Shown here: positions 1-11,765 of the stretch, piece after piece | Position numbering within the stretch: position 1 is the stretch's first letter | How the letters are laid out: each line of letters opens with the position of its first letter | Origin: Apostichopus japonicus | Lineage: Eukaryota; Echinodermata; Holothuroidea; Aspidochirotida; Stichopodidae | Assembly: GCF_037975245.1 (NCBI RefSeq) | Contig: NC_092572.1 | Span: 17,834,273 to 17,898,272, forward strand | DNA: 64,000 bases | Reading direction: 5' to 3' | Notes under the pieces: generated by a model | Seen by the model: the letters and a program-made list of their open reading frames with translations, nothing else | Database searches by the model: none | What the model was told of the DNA's origin: nothing | Position numbers and translations under genes: made by a program

Positions 1-119
1 GCTGCCAAGGAAAGAAACTACTCAGTAATTAGTTACATGGAGACTTTACAATAGTTGGTAGTTACTTGTAGGAGAGGTCAGTCGATCGGCGAGCCAGCAT
101 AGCAATAAATTAAGACGTC

Positions 120-262
120 ACGACACCTACTGTAAGCATATTATTTTGTAGGCTCATCCATGCGCACAGTGTTAAATGGTGACCATCTCATTCTAGGCAG
201 GGTAGAACGAGAGTGCTAAGGTTGTGGGGAGACAGGCAAGCGAGGAGCAAAGTAAACTTCCT
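120..262 (+). repeat. Dispersed repeat, family A, copy 1
   Basis: This stretch shares a block with at least three others in the window (about 3612-3670 and 5825-5872 on plus, 6158-6290 on minus). The best shared core reads GAGTGCTAAGGTTGTG followed by GGAGACAGG and AAGC. The match to the minus copy extends about 80 bases and includes GCGCACAGTGTTAAA. No coding potential or terminal inverted repeats are visible, so the class is unknown. Confidence 0.6.
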
Positions 263-517
263 GTTAACAGCAAATTTTCTGCAGCACTTTCCTTTTGGCA
301 TACAGTCAGTATATATAGTCTATATATAAATGTTTTATTGTCTAATACAGTCCATGCTAAGTTCCATACTCCGTACAAAGTTCATCAACCAGATCAAATA
401 GCAGGGACAGATTAATTACCCTCCTACCCTGATATGGTAACAATATAACATTTAATGTACTGGTACGGTACTGAGGTAACTCAGCACAGTATGAATACAG
501 GTAGTACTGTATATCGT

Positions 518-676
518 TGTGGATCGCTGTGGTTAAGTTGTTAAAGCAATGGACTGGCGATGGACGGGCGATCTAAGCATTGCATGTTCCAGTCCTGGCT
601 AGATCATGATGTTGTGTCCTCGAGCAAGGAACTTAATCTCCATTGCCTCTCTTCACCCAAGTGTATAATAAATATA
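518..676 (+). mobile_element. tRNA-derived SINE
   Basis: A Pol III type A box (TGGTTAAGTTG, about 528-538) and a B-box-like block (GTTCCAGTCC, about 585-595) are spaced as in a tRNA-related SINE head. They are followed by a tail with GTGTCCTCGAGCAAGGAAC, then CTCCATTGCCTCTCTTCACCC. A tail of this kind (tgtccttgggcaaggcac, then a CACCCAGGTGTATAAA end) is common in SINEs of deuterostomes and some other invertebrates. The family assignment is from memory. The element lies in the intron downstream of the PCSK7 exon, and its CACCCAAGTG end runs straight into the minisatellite. Confidence 0.6.
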
Positions 677-680
677 TCGC

Positions 681-1249
681 CAAGTGCCACTGCTTGGAGT
701 TACCAAATACCTTGTATATATGATTATACTCACCCAAGTGCCACTGCTTGGAGTTACCAAATACCTCGTATATATGATACTCACCAAGTGCCACTGCTTG
801 GAGTTATCAAATACCTCGTATGTATGATTATACTCACCAAGTGCCACTACCTTGTATATGATACTCACCAAGTGCCACTGCTTGGAGTTATCAAATACCT
901 CGTATATGATACTCACCAAGTGCCACTGCTTGGAGTTATCAAATACCTCGTATATGATACTCACCAAGTGCCACTGCTTGGGGTTATCAAATACCTCGTA
1001 TATATGATACTCACCAAGTGCCACTGCTTGGGGTTATCAAATACCTTGTTAAATACATGATTATAATCACCAAGTGCCACTGCTTGGAGTTATCAAATAC
1101 CTCATATACATAATAATACTCACCAAGTGCCACTGCTTGGAGTTATCAAATACCTCATATATATGATACTCACCAAGTGCCACTGCTTGGGGTTATCAAA
1201 TACCTTGTTAAATACATGAATATATACTCACCAAGTGCCACTGCTTGGG
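681..1249 (-). repeat. Minisatellite built from the PCSK7 exon end and its splice donor
   Basis: About eleven tandem units of 48-58 bases (one shortened to about 31) begin at 681, 735, 787, 838, 869, 917, 965, 1015, 1071, 1124 and 1174. The true exon end at 1232-1249 forms the next partial unit. On the minus strand each full unit carries CCAAGCAGTGGCACTTG followed by GTGAGTAT or a near variant, which is the last 17 bases of the PCSK7 exon plus its donor site. The unit spacer is AT-rich (GTATTTGATAAC, ATATATACGAG). Reading frames through the array, such as the repeated PKQWHLVSIIYEVFDN peptide, are by-products. Confidence 0.9.
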
Positions 1250-1804
1250 GTACATTGGATCCTCAAATTCCACGACAGACCTCTTGCTCCGGCGTCGGAT
1301 CCATTGCCTGTGAGCCCACTCCACGCTCGGATCATTCCTCAAGATGAGTTCTGTTTCCTCCTGAATGGATTTTATCCAGGACGAATCCATCGTACCGTTC
1401 AGGGCCTCCAGGAAGAGTTTGTGCATGAAGAGATAATGGCCGTACAACTCGCCGACTTGTCCGTGGTTTCTCAACGAGGCACCGTAGGCGATCTCGTCCG
1501 CCAGGAGATCGAGACGAGTCCTGTTATTGGAGTGCTTACGGTGGGAGGTGGTCTGAAGTTTCACTCCCCACGAGAGCGTATTTTGCATTGCACTGGAAGA
1601 AATTTGAATCTCGCCGGGCGTGAGCTCCTTGTGGACGACCCGGGGTAAAAACTGTAGGAACATGCCGTAAGTACTGATCGGTAGGACAAAGAAGGTTAAG
1701 AAAGCTATTGCATGAAAACTGTGGCTCTGAAAGAAGAAGGCACCAAAAGCGGGCGGGCTCGTGACCGGATACTTCCAAGCCGCTCCCATAGCGACAGTCA
1801 CCAT
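1232..1804 (-). CDS. PCSK7: Proprotein convertase subtilisin/kexin type 7, first coding exon (partial gene)
   Basis: A 191-codon exon encodes the N-terminus of a furin-family secretory protease. Visible parts are a hydrophobic signal or anchor segment (about residues 31-52), an inhibitory prodomain (about 77-175, with GQVGELYGHYLF), a basic autocleavage site RRRSKR (170-175), and the start of the catalytic domain, SVVEFEDPMYPKQWHL. Human PC7 reads RRAKR, then SVHFNDPKYPQQWHL, which is closer than furin or PC1/2. N-glycosylation sequons occur at N94 and N136. The start ATG at 1804 lies in a strong ACCATGG context. The exon ends in phase 0 at a GTGAGT donor (1226-1231). The catalytic Asp/His/Ser exons must lie beyond the left window edge. 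The last 17 bases belong to the minisatellite. Confidence 0.88.
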
Positions 1805-1899
1805 GGTAACTTGAGAACCGAGGAAGAGTTGAAACTCGCCCCTGACGAAATGTTGGCAGACAGAGTTCGCGCTGTTTTCATTTCAGAGAAACTTTGTGG
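1805..1899 (-). other. PCSK7: PCSK7 5' UTR part of the coding exon, with splice acceptor
   Basis: Upstream of the ATG on the minus strand a strong polypyrimidine tract (CTGTTTCCCTTTTCTTCAG) ends with AG at 1900-1901, so the exon probably starts at 1899. This implies at least one non-coding exon further upstream. Confidence 0.6.
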
Positions 1900-2516
1900 C
1901 TGAAGAAAAGGGAAACAGAATCGGTCAAGTTGGAGTTAGAAACTAGAACAAGAAAGTGGGAAAGCTAACTGGCGATAATTTGCGTTTAAAACAAGATGAG
2001 AAATGACAAAATATTAAGAGATCTGAGCACCGTTGTCTGGACATCTTCTTCTGTACATCTTCCCTGTTTATATGACAGCGATCACTTGTAATCAAAGAAT
2101 CTTCCAAATTAGCTACATGAAAGATATTGTTTGGGTCATATTACTGGTGACCATCATTGTAAAAATTTGGCTGCCATTTTGTCATGGAAGCATTGAGATA
2201 TCAATCGACTAGGGTTTATTTCACAATACCTCTGACATATGTACACATGCTTCTTGGTAGAATGAGGAGGGCAAGTATCAAGTGATGATCTATGACAGGT
2301 AGGAATGGAAAGTATCTGGTTGTTGCGATCAACATGGAATTGAGAAATGGAAGTAAACAAACAGATGCTTCCAACTTCTGACAAAAAATACGATAAAGTT
2401 GCTTGTTTTGCTAGATAGGGGGGGAGGGGAGGAATGTGCCAGTTTTTGGATAGAATTATTGGATACAGATGGAATATTATAACAAAACAGTGACAAGAGT
2501 TAACTTACAAACGTAC

Positions 2517-2720
2517 CTAGCAAGCATCATAATCTGAGGCTGCACATCTTAAAGTTGGCTCTGGAGGAAACGACAGGGATCTATTCTTGAAAACACAACG
2601 TGCGATAAAGTATCACCTCAGGACTGCTCCTCCTTCTCCTTCAACTGATTGCGCTCGTCTGTGGCTAAATATATTTGAGTGTGGCGTTCTGGTCAGAAGC
2701 CTAGCCAATCGGTAAGTCAC
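2517..2720 (-). promoter_or_regulatory. Candidate non-coding first exon and promoter of PCSK7
   Basis: On the minus strand CTAG followed by GTACGT (donor at 2511-2516) could end a UTR exon that splices to the acceptor at 1900. An inverted CCAAT (GCCAATCGG on plus, about 2704) sits upstream. This is inference from splice-site strength only. A competing candidate lies near 22 kb. Confidence 0.25.
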
Positions 2721-3611
2721 GAATCACTCGGACCGCTGTATACCCTTGCTATTACTCTCGACAGTACCAGAAAAGCAACTCTACAGTCTCATAAGGTGCA
2801 TTCCATTTTATTTCCTTGCAAACTGTTTCAATCTGTGGTTTAACAGAAAAAAAAAGTAAATTAACAATGTTACATGTAAATGAGTTGATTGTTTGAGTTT
2901 GAAATGAGTTTGTTGATTGGTTCTTTTTTCTGTTCTTTTCTTTCTTTCTTTTTCCTTTTTTTTTCTTCCCCCCCCCTCCCTCTTTAAAATTTCAATAAAG
3001 TTACATTGCTATAGGTCACATGTATTGCCAAAGGAAATAACTCTGATAAAAGTTTGCATCAGTTTGTGCACAGTCATTATATAGCCAATGTTAAGGGGTT
3101 TATGATTTTTTTTTTCATTCTTGTAGAATAATGAAAATGGCATTTATAAATACAGTAGTTCCCTATACAGAGACTCTTTTGTGCACATTTGTGAAGAAAT
3201 TTAACCCTTTAACCTCTGCATTTGGTTACACCTCATTCAGAGCCACTAACAAAAGCCAAACCTTTATTCAATGCCTATATAAAGTTGCTTACATCCTTTG
3301 AGTAGATATTGTCACCAATTTGCCAAATATTTCAAAGTATTAGCATTTTTGCTAAGTTATAGATCTAGATGTGACACAAGATTAGTTAGAAGACATTTAA
3401 ATAATAACAAAAAAATGTAACATCTTTTGTATTATTTGTCCGGTGATTTGCCCATTTTGCGTAGCGCCTTGCTATGCCATACCGATTGCCTGACTAGGGC
3501 TGTGTATTACATACATGTGAGAATCTACAAGCTTACATATAAATAGACTTACTGTAGAACTACTGTACAGTACTTCCTCCAAGAGGACCATGTGAATACT
3601 CACGAATACTC

Positions 3612-3670
3612 ACAGTAGAACAAAGAGTGCTAAGGTTGTGAGGAGACCTGTAAGCGAGGAACGAAGTCAA
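3612..3670 (+). repeat. Dispersed repeat, family A, copy 2
   Basis: It contains AGAGTGCTAAGGTTGTGAGG followed by AGACCTGTAAGCGAGGA, a shorter match to copies 1 and 4 of the same family. Confidence 0.5.
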
Positions 3671-5824
3671 TTCTGCCTCGTAATGCCTGAACATGTGCAA
3701 ATGCGAGATCCCCCAAGACTGTCTACAAACAAACAACGCTACTAGTAGTACTCAGCTCCACACAAGAAATCTAGTTAAATTGTACAGGCTCCAGACAAGG
3801 CATGTTCAGAATATATATTATCCCACAGATGACAGCTTATATAGCAGTCCACAGATACTGTTCAGTAAGTCCTCTGATTTTAAGCTTTGTTCATCTAAAG
3901 GAAAACTTTCTCCCTTATTTTTCTTCTTTTTTTTTTTCTTTCCTTTTTCCCCCCCCCCCCCCTTTTTTTTCCCTTTTTTTTCTGTTTATCTTTTTTTTTT
4001 AATCTTTTTCCTTTGGATATGCTATTATATAGAGAGAGTCACAATCTCAGTTCTAAAGGTAACCTTCCAAACACCTTGAACTGCTGAAAAGTTTTGGAGA
4101 AAGTGTCATGGACAGATAAATTTAATGTAGTCCATAATAATATAAGGAAAATTGGACAATTTTCCTCATACATGAATGGGTGAAATTTATCACTTCAGAT
4201 AGGCCTACTAGCTGAAGGTTATGACCTCCTTTAGAGTTTGAAGGAAAAGATTTTAAAGAGATTAAATGCAGGAAAAGGGTCTGTTGTTGTTATAATCCAT
4301 GATATTGAAAGTTGAGGGCCAGACTAATTCAACTTTATTGTGACTGTAGGAGATACATTTTGAGAGTCAGATACCTGTTTGCTAGGATTCCACACTATAT
4401 GACACTTCCTATACAAACTGCATGTCACCACACAATCATAGTACTTAGAACCAGTATAGACAATTTAACAACTTAGATAATACGATAAATGGACCAAAAA
4501 ATGCTCAATTCTTGTGACCTAGCTACATGACGACTTCATCCACCTCATTAATACCTTTTTTTTTTTTTCGTTCCAAAATTCAAAATCTCAGCATACTAAA
4601 ATGTTGAAATTACAGATCATAAGTCACAATTATGCTTTTTATTTAAATGTATTTATTGGAAGTTGGAGAGATGTACAGTAGAGATAGATCAAATTTAAAA
4701 ACATTCACCTAAGAGTAATAATAACCCACAGATCATTTTGATTGATATAGTAATTACCAATTGCATTTTAAAACTGTCCTACAGGTAGGAAACAGGCTAC
4801 TTTTATGGACCATAGAAAAATGTATTATCACATGATACTGGTTGCAGGCCAGTTTAGTTTTGAAACATGATTACATATATATTACAATGGTTATACCATG
4901 TTCAGGGTTCATGGGAACCGGATGGAGTTTTGTAGGATCTGGTGAAGCAATCAAACTGTTGGTACGTTAGGGATGAGGCACCTCTCGCATTGGTATTATC
5001 TCTGAATGACTTTCAGCCTTGGAACATGAAAGAGTCAAATGATTGCTTCTGATAATTGGATCTTTGTGATGACATTCACAGATGGGAAATAGAAGTAATC
5101 GCAGAAATTAAGGGAGATATATATGATAATGCCCTCCAAGTGATCCAATTCCCACGTGTCTCCCAGAAAGAAAAAAAAAAAATTTCCTCAAATGGTGATA
5201 AATGAGTGCACTTTCCTTTTCGACACAGGTCTTTTTGACACAGGTACAAATGGGAAAAAAAATCTGTATGAGTATTGTACGCTTGGTCCAAAACTGCATG
5301 AACACAGTATGTATGCATGTATAGCCCTCAAAATGTTAATAAATGTTTTCCAAAGAATAATTCATTTTGAATACAATTTGGTTTGGTTTTAAAATGATCC
5401 TTAAATATCGATTAGTAATTAGAATATATATTTAACATTTTATTATTTGTTCATGTTAAATTATGGTCTTTCTGTATATATTAACATGTACATATATTTC
5501 TTCTAGAAAATTATATATACGTATTAAATATTGACAGCTCCTTAAGGTTTCAGTCTTCTGTGTATCACAATAGAATTAACAGTGACTGTATCTTTTGGTT
5601 TCTTTTCCTTTTCAATAATTAATGAAGAAAAACTAACAGGATTAATAAATAAACTTCCTTGAATAGATCTGACATCAGTACATTAGTTTGGACACATACA
5701 TGAACATAACCACAAACTTACTGTGCTTGTGCAGTATACACAGTGTTCTGTATGCCATCTGGTTTCCCATACAGGAAGGAACATGTAATATGTATGTGTT
5801 AATTAGAAATGTTTAAGCTTCATA

Positions 5825-5872
5825 TCATTGTGAGTGCATAAGTTGTGAGGGAATAGGTAAGTGAGGAAGCAA
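5825..5872 (+). repeat. Dispersed repeat, family A, copy 3
   Basis: GAGTGCATAAGTTGTGAGGG followed by GGTAAGTGAGGA is a diverged match to the family core. It lies just left of the AT-rich minisatellite and faces copy 4 in inverted orientation. Confidence 0.4.
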
Positions 5873-5875
5873 CGC

Positions 5876-6065
5876 TATATACAATGTACAATATACAATG
5901 TACAATATACAATGTACAATAAACATTGTACATATACATTGTACATATACATTGTACAATATACAATGTACAATATACAATGTACAATATACAATGTACA
6001 ATAAACATTGTACAAATATACATTGTACATATACATTGTACAATATACATTGTACAATATACAAT
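5876..6065. repeat. Palindromic AT-rich minisatellite
   Basis: About 190 bases consist of units such as CAATGTACAATATA and CATTGTACATATA. Each contains the self-complementary core TTGTACAA or its relatives, so both strands look alike and the array can fold into many short hairpins. The long open frames in both directions are artefacts of the repeat. Confidence 0.85.
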
Positions 6066-6157
6066 ATTTATAAAGTCAAATTAACTCCAACAGAGCTAGC
6101 ACAGATCTGTAGTCTCGGTGTAAATCCCACAAACTTACTAGTCTGGATAATTTATGA

Positions 6158-6290
6158 GTGACGAGCTTACCTGTCTCCCCACAACCTTAGCACTCTCGTT
6201 TCTACCGTACCTAGAATGAACTGGTAACTGTTTAACACTGTGCGCCCTCTATGATCGGCCCCTCCGGTCAATTTATGTAAGGGGTAAGAG
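6158..6290 (-). repeat. Dispersed repeat, family A, copy 4
   Basis: Read on the minus strand it matches copy 1 over about 80 bases: GCGCACAGTGTTAAA, TTCATTCTAGG, then GAGAGTGCTAAGGTTGTGGG and GAGACAGGTAAGC. With copy 3 it forms an inverted pair around the 5.9-6.07 kb minisatellite. Confidence 0.6.
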
Positions 6291-9200
6291 AGGAGTGAAG
6301 CAAATATTATATCAACCCATTGCTCACTTGTATGTCTTAAAAAATATCTGTACTTTATAAAGTCCAATCCACATGTATGTAACTCAAAAAAATATTTGTA
6401 TGAAAAATAGTACCATCATAGTTCTTGTGTACAATGGCAAGTTGCCATCTTATTTAAATATTCTGCCATATTTTTTCAGCAAATAACTTTACAGCTGGTT
6501 CAATGCAAAAGGCACTGTGCAAAGGTGATGCAGTCATGACTTTGTATACAGTACATGTTTGCAGTCAGACGTACCCTTATGTGCACTGAAAAAGTTCAAA
6601 CAAAAGATGTTAATTTACCGCACTCTAGCTGAGATAACAGTCTATTAAAGCAAATCTGAAAGATTTCTCCATTTCGTGATGTAATCAACGTTACTATGTC
6701 ATGTTAGCTATAAAAACTGTAGACTCATACAAGTCATAAATTTGGTTAAAAAAAATACTTAAAATGATCACAAAAATGTGATTGCATATATGTGAACTAT
6801 TAATGCGTGTTTGGACTTGATAACTATACTCTATTGGAGTTCAATTCAAATACTTGTAAAATATCACTATTCTTTAACAAAAACCCTAAAACCCTACAGA
6901 TCAAAAAAACAAATGGGGGGAAATTAGGCATTATGGAAACATGCAACTCAGAAGCTAGAGAGTACAGAGCTACACTTAATTGTGAAAGGAAATAGCAACC
7001 CTTGTTTTGGAAAGCTTCTACTCTTCATTTTAAAACATAATGTGGAGGAGTGAACATCATTTCTAATATTCTTTCGATGACGAAGACGTCAGTAAATTAA
7101 TTAACCCATCGCACTGTCGTTGATTATTACCTTGCATGCAAGGTACTGGCACCCCTCATCTTCACAGAGACTATAACATTCTGTGCATCATAGGAAGGAC
7201 CACATCATCCATACATGTGGAATGCACTCTAGTATGGTACTGTTGTACAGTATAATACATGTAGCATTTAAAATACATAGCGTTCTAGTACTATACTGCT
7301 CTGATACTCAAATCATATTTGACTCAATGTGTTACAGACAGATCAACACGCATTTCTATTTCAATTTAATCAGTCCTATCAATGCTATGTCAAAACTGAT
7401 ATATATGGCAACAGCAGCATATAGCTAAATGTGCAATTAATAAATTTACACTATATAGATGATAAAGTTGTATAATTTCAAAAGTGATAAAAACTGGTTA
7501 TCAAATTTAATGCTGTCAATTAAGCTTTGCCATACATTTTCAACATAAGTTAAGGGTATGTGCATTAATTAATTGAAAGTTTTAATTAAAGGAGAGTTTT
7601 CTAAAGTACTGTCCTCCCAACTGATGTTTCTACCAACATAAAAAAAAAAGGAAAAAATACACATGAAAACCAAGGATGAATCTCACATGATGATCTTCCA
7701 TTGGGCGAATGGTACTAAACAACCACTGACACACATTTATAGATTTTCATACTCAGTACATACATGTACGTTACTTCAATGAAAAAACATTTTCAGTAAT
7801 CTATTAATGCATTTCTTAGTCTTATCGGTACTAGAACAATATCTGTATGTACTCGACGACGATGATAAAAACTTTACAAAATTTCTTGTGCTTTTAAAAG
7901 TGACCTTTGCATTCAAATCTTGTGAAGTTGTGATATATCTTCTAAAAATACGGAAGGCATAAAATACAGTCGTTCGACAACCAAACAATTTCGCACAAAA
8001 ATTCTCATAGCACCACGGTTTAACACAAGTATACAATTACAATATATCACTCTATCGTTAAACCTATCCTTCTTCTTTTCGTTTTTTCATCTCACTCAAG
8101 GTCACATGCGGGATCTACTGTACATACTGTAGTCATCATTTCCTAAGCATGTGGGTTTAACATTCCTTGCCTACCAGCATGTTTCCCATGAAAACCATAG
8201 GACAAGCTGTGAGGCAGTTATAAAAGCGCTGGCGCCTGGTGGATGGAACAACCAGTCCCCGTGGTCTTGTGGGAAGTGTATCTATATATAAAGCTGTACA
8301 GTGAACTCACTGCTACCTATTCATGTAGCATTTAACAATTACAATTATACTGTTAGTCTTTATCCTATCAAATAATAGCCTAGCTACAGTATAGCTTTTC
8401 CCAAACTTGAAAAGTTTGATATATCAGCTAAAGGTATTAAAGGTCATGATGCCAATATAAATTTATCCATATATTCTTCCTTGTTTTATCTTTGTTTGTT
8501 TACTCAACAGCCAAAGTTTGCTTTGAAGAAAACCACCTGTAGTACACTGGCTTACAAAAAAATAACATGGAGATGTTCTATTTCTTTGTTCAAACTTCTG
8601 AACTTTGACCCTACACAGACAAAATTACAGAGTCTGTTCAGAGGACTTTTCAAAGCACTTGGCATTCCACTTCATGTAACTTTACTAGTATCAACCTGTG
8701 TAGGTAGTGTATGGCTTGTTCTGGCAGTTAGTGTCTGTTATGATGGTTGGTGACCTTTGATGACCTTCTGTAAATATGACTCCAATCAGAAGCAACAGAG
8801 AGGTATGATCTTCCAATCCACGTTTTTAACATAGACTGAGTGCTGTTGCAACAACACTTGGTCTGACTCATCACTAGCAAGCACATACCACAGGCAACTG
8901 TACCAGCACGTTTCACAGTGAGAAATGGAAGCTGTTACTTATCTATAGACACAAAATCCTGATGGGCCCAGTTGGCCTTTTCAATTCAAAATTATTTAAA
9001 GGAATATGATAAGTCAACCATTCGACAGCATAACCCTGAGTATGTTATATATAAGTCCAAATTATATGCTCCAAACTTCCAGAATGGACTACAATTTCTA
9101 TACATATGCAGAAGCCAAGTAAGGCCTATTGTCTTAAACTGTTAAACCCTGTGTACAGTTTGATTTAGTGAGGACCCTAATGTAAGAGATTAACCAATGT

Positions 9201-11455
9201 TGTTTGATGTGGGTAAATCTTTAATCCAAAGTCCCTTCCACCTACAGTACAGTAGTACATTGTACTGTAAGTAGACAACATTATCATGCTTAACCGGACT
9301 GCAAACATACACTACGGTCCAAATCACAATCATCCCAGTACTAAAACAATGGTCAACTGGTCCACGCATCCATCGTACCCACTTCCGAATCACCAGCCAG
9401 GCTAGATCTGTGCATCGCGGCCATCGGCAAGGGCAGGATGGCCATTGCCGTTGGTTATTTCCAACCCTATTATAGTTACTGCTCCACCTACACTGTATCT
9501 TTTGTGGGTCCTCTAGTAAAACATGCCCTAATTGCCCCCTCCCTCCCCCATTCAACATCCCCCCCCCCAACCATCAACCTCCCACCAAGACAGATCACAA
9601 CATTGGCAGTTGGTTCAGTCTGATCCTGAGCATGTGCACATTCACAGTACAAAATTAGTCACCCTTGAGAAAATTTAAGCTGGGCTTAAGATTAACCCAG
9701 CTTGAGATGGGACAGATACAGTAGCATACAATGTTGTGTACAGTATACATGTTCTAACACTGTTCCTAACTTAAGTGTGTACACATGTCTGAATAAAACA
9801 GCACCTCACTAGCCGTGCAATCTCTTGATGCAGTAATGCCACGAAGTAACCTGGACATGAAATCAAATAATATCTATCAATGGCTGTTAATTCCTATTTA
9901 ATACAATCTATTTGCTGTAAGGACTTTAATCAGTGTTAGAGACCCAAAATGGTGGTAGGATTTACCTAATAATATTGAAAAATCTCAACATGTGGATTCT
10001 TTTAAACCAATGTCTGTAAACTTAAATAACACTTGTTTGAGAGGTTTTAGCACGTTTCATTTTTTCCTACAGTTGTCTATTAGGGCTTTTCGTGTGTATC
10101 TTTTTAAATCTTCTTTATACTGTTGTTACAGCGCATTTCGAATATTTTTTTGATCATGTTTGAGCTTTAAAAATGTATGGTATTTGGATTTGGATTAGGA
10201 TAAGAAGTTTTGCACAGCACTTTAGTGACTTTACCAGCACAGGCTCACAACTTCCTGGATATGAAAGATCAAAAGATCAGGGAGAAAACAAAGGGGAACA
10301 AATTTGGTTGGAGTCTTACATCAAGCACTCATGATGAGGAATAACTAGCTGGCAGGAAATTGGTAGAAATATTTATTTTCATAATATTTATGATCTGGGA
10401 GAAGAAGGAAGTGACAATGACAGGAAATCAAGATCCCACGCAAGGGTCAAACTTCCCTCCATTTAATCAGTTTCGAGAGGGTGGTTTATGAAGTTGTTAT
10501 GTACATATTGCAATTTATGGTAATAAATTCCAGCAACTTTTGAATTATTTATCCTTGTAAAAATGAATGAGAGTTGAAATAGTGACAATCAGAGGAAATC
10601 AAGAAACCACGCAAGGGTCAAGCAAGGGTCAATCTTCCTCCGTCATCCAGATAAATATGCAGGGAGCTAATTTAGTGTTCAAATTTTTGAAGGTTCTGAA
10701 GATGGCCACTTACAAATTGCTATGGTTAGCTGTACAAATACAAGACTGTCGTACACCTTGTGACTTGTCTACGCAACTTGACCGGTTTGTATTCTTGTAG
10801 CAGTTTGCGATGTGATACTGGATAAATTATTAAAATGATATGTAATTTTACACTCATGATTTCAAGCTTGTACATCCAAAAAAAATTTTTTTTAAATTAA
10901 AATTAAATGTATAAATGTTAAGGAGTGTTAACCTCAAATTATTGAGTTTAGCGCAGGTGTATTTATGTTTAATGCTAATACCACATACATAAATCATAGC
11001 CGCCTTCTTTGCAAAAGTATTTTTCTTTAAATAGCATCAAATTATTGATTTAATACAAAACAAAGAAATCACTGTACGCAAAAGTACAGTATGTCAGAAC
11101 ATTGTGATGAGAACATCGATGTTTTTCCATTCCGGATCACAGTTGAAAATAAAATCAATTAATAACACTTTTCCAACAGCTTGGGAAATCTGAAGTTGTT
11201 GTTGAAAAGCTAACTGTAAGTGACCAAATCCTATGCAAAGCTTTTGTGTGAAACAGTAGAAAATAAAAAGGAATTCTTACTTAAAAAAAAAGTTTCATCA
11301 ATACAACAACAACAAAAAAGTTCAATACAAATAACAGACTTTATTTGTCATCTGCAATAAAAACATGAATTGAAGCTATGATACAAAACAAATTTTAGCA
11401 CAGATAACTTTCAAGGTCAATTTTGTTCTTTGTTTCAATTTAAAACAATTCCATC
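6291..11455. other. Non-coding stretch without recognised genes
   Basis: AT-rich sequence. The open frames present (for example 8481-8753 and 9190-9570) show no recognisable family. A possible decayed LINE C-terminal segment (W..LPNNIE...SF) is readable on plus at about 9945-10010, but it is too weak to call. Confidence 0.4.
10405..10655 (+). repeat. Imperfect direct duplication of about 65 bases
   Basis: The blocks at about 10405-10470 and 10577-10645 share GTGACAAT, GGAAATCAAGA, CCACGCAAGGGTCAA and CTTCC. The second block also repeats AAGGGTCAAGC internally. Confidence 0.55.
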
Positions 11456-11765
11456 ACTCAAAAATGACCCTATAGATAAGTACAAAATGCCTTTTGCCTA
11501 TTCCAAAGAAAAAAAACAATGCAGTCACTCAAAACAACCTTATAAATGACACAAAAAAATCTTTTTGCCTATTCTATAAAAATGACCATTTCAATGGCAC
11601 AAAATGGCTTTTTGCCTAGATGCTAAACAAAGAAACCACAGTCACTTAAAAATGACCATTTCAATGGCACAAAATGGCTTTTTGCCTAGATGCTAAACAA
11701 AGAAACCACATGTAGTCACTTAAAAATGACCATATAAATTGCACAAAGTGCCTTTTGCCTTTAGA
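11456..11765 (+). repeat. Tandem repeat, units of about 62-78 bases, about four to five copies
   Basis: Units contain GTCACT-AAAAATGACC, ATGGCACAAAATGG, CTTTTTGCCTA and AAACAAAGAAACCACA. Two adjacent units (about 11576-11637 and 11650-11711) are almost identical, and the outer units are diverged. No coding potential is visible. Confidence 0.75.

Larger units (their letters stand above)
1900..5824. other. Non-coding stretch, probable PCSK7 intron or upstream region
   Basis: No coding exon was recognised. Visible items are a candidate minus-strand donor near 2516, a CCAAT motif at about 2704, pyrimidine-rich runs at about 2925-2985 and 3915-4010, and a family A repeat at 3612-3670. The open frames over 3693-4079 are produced by the pyrimidine run. 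Confidence 0.5.

Noticed and set aside
560-1060. Overlapping open frames on both strands over the PCSK7 minisatellite.
   Set aside because: They are translations of the tandem units, including intronic donor sequence.
3693-4079. 128-codon frame with Phe/Pro runs.
   Set aside because: Poly-T/poly-C simple sequence; no domain.
5820-6161. Four open frames rich in Tyr, Ile, Val and Cys.
   Set aside because: Produced by the palindromic minisatellite.
9190-9570. 126-codon minus-strand frame rich in Trp and Arg.
   Set aside because: Overlaps a poly-C run and has no family resemblance.
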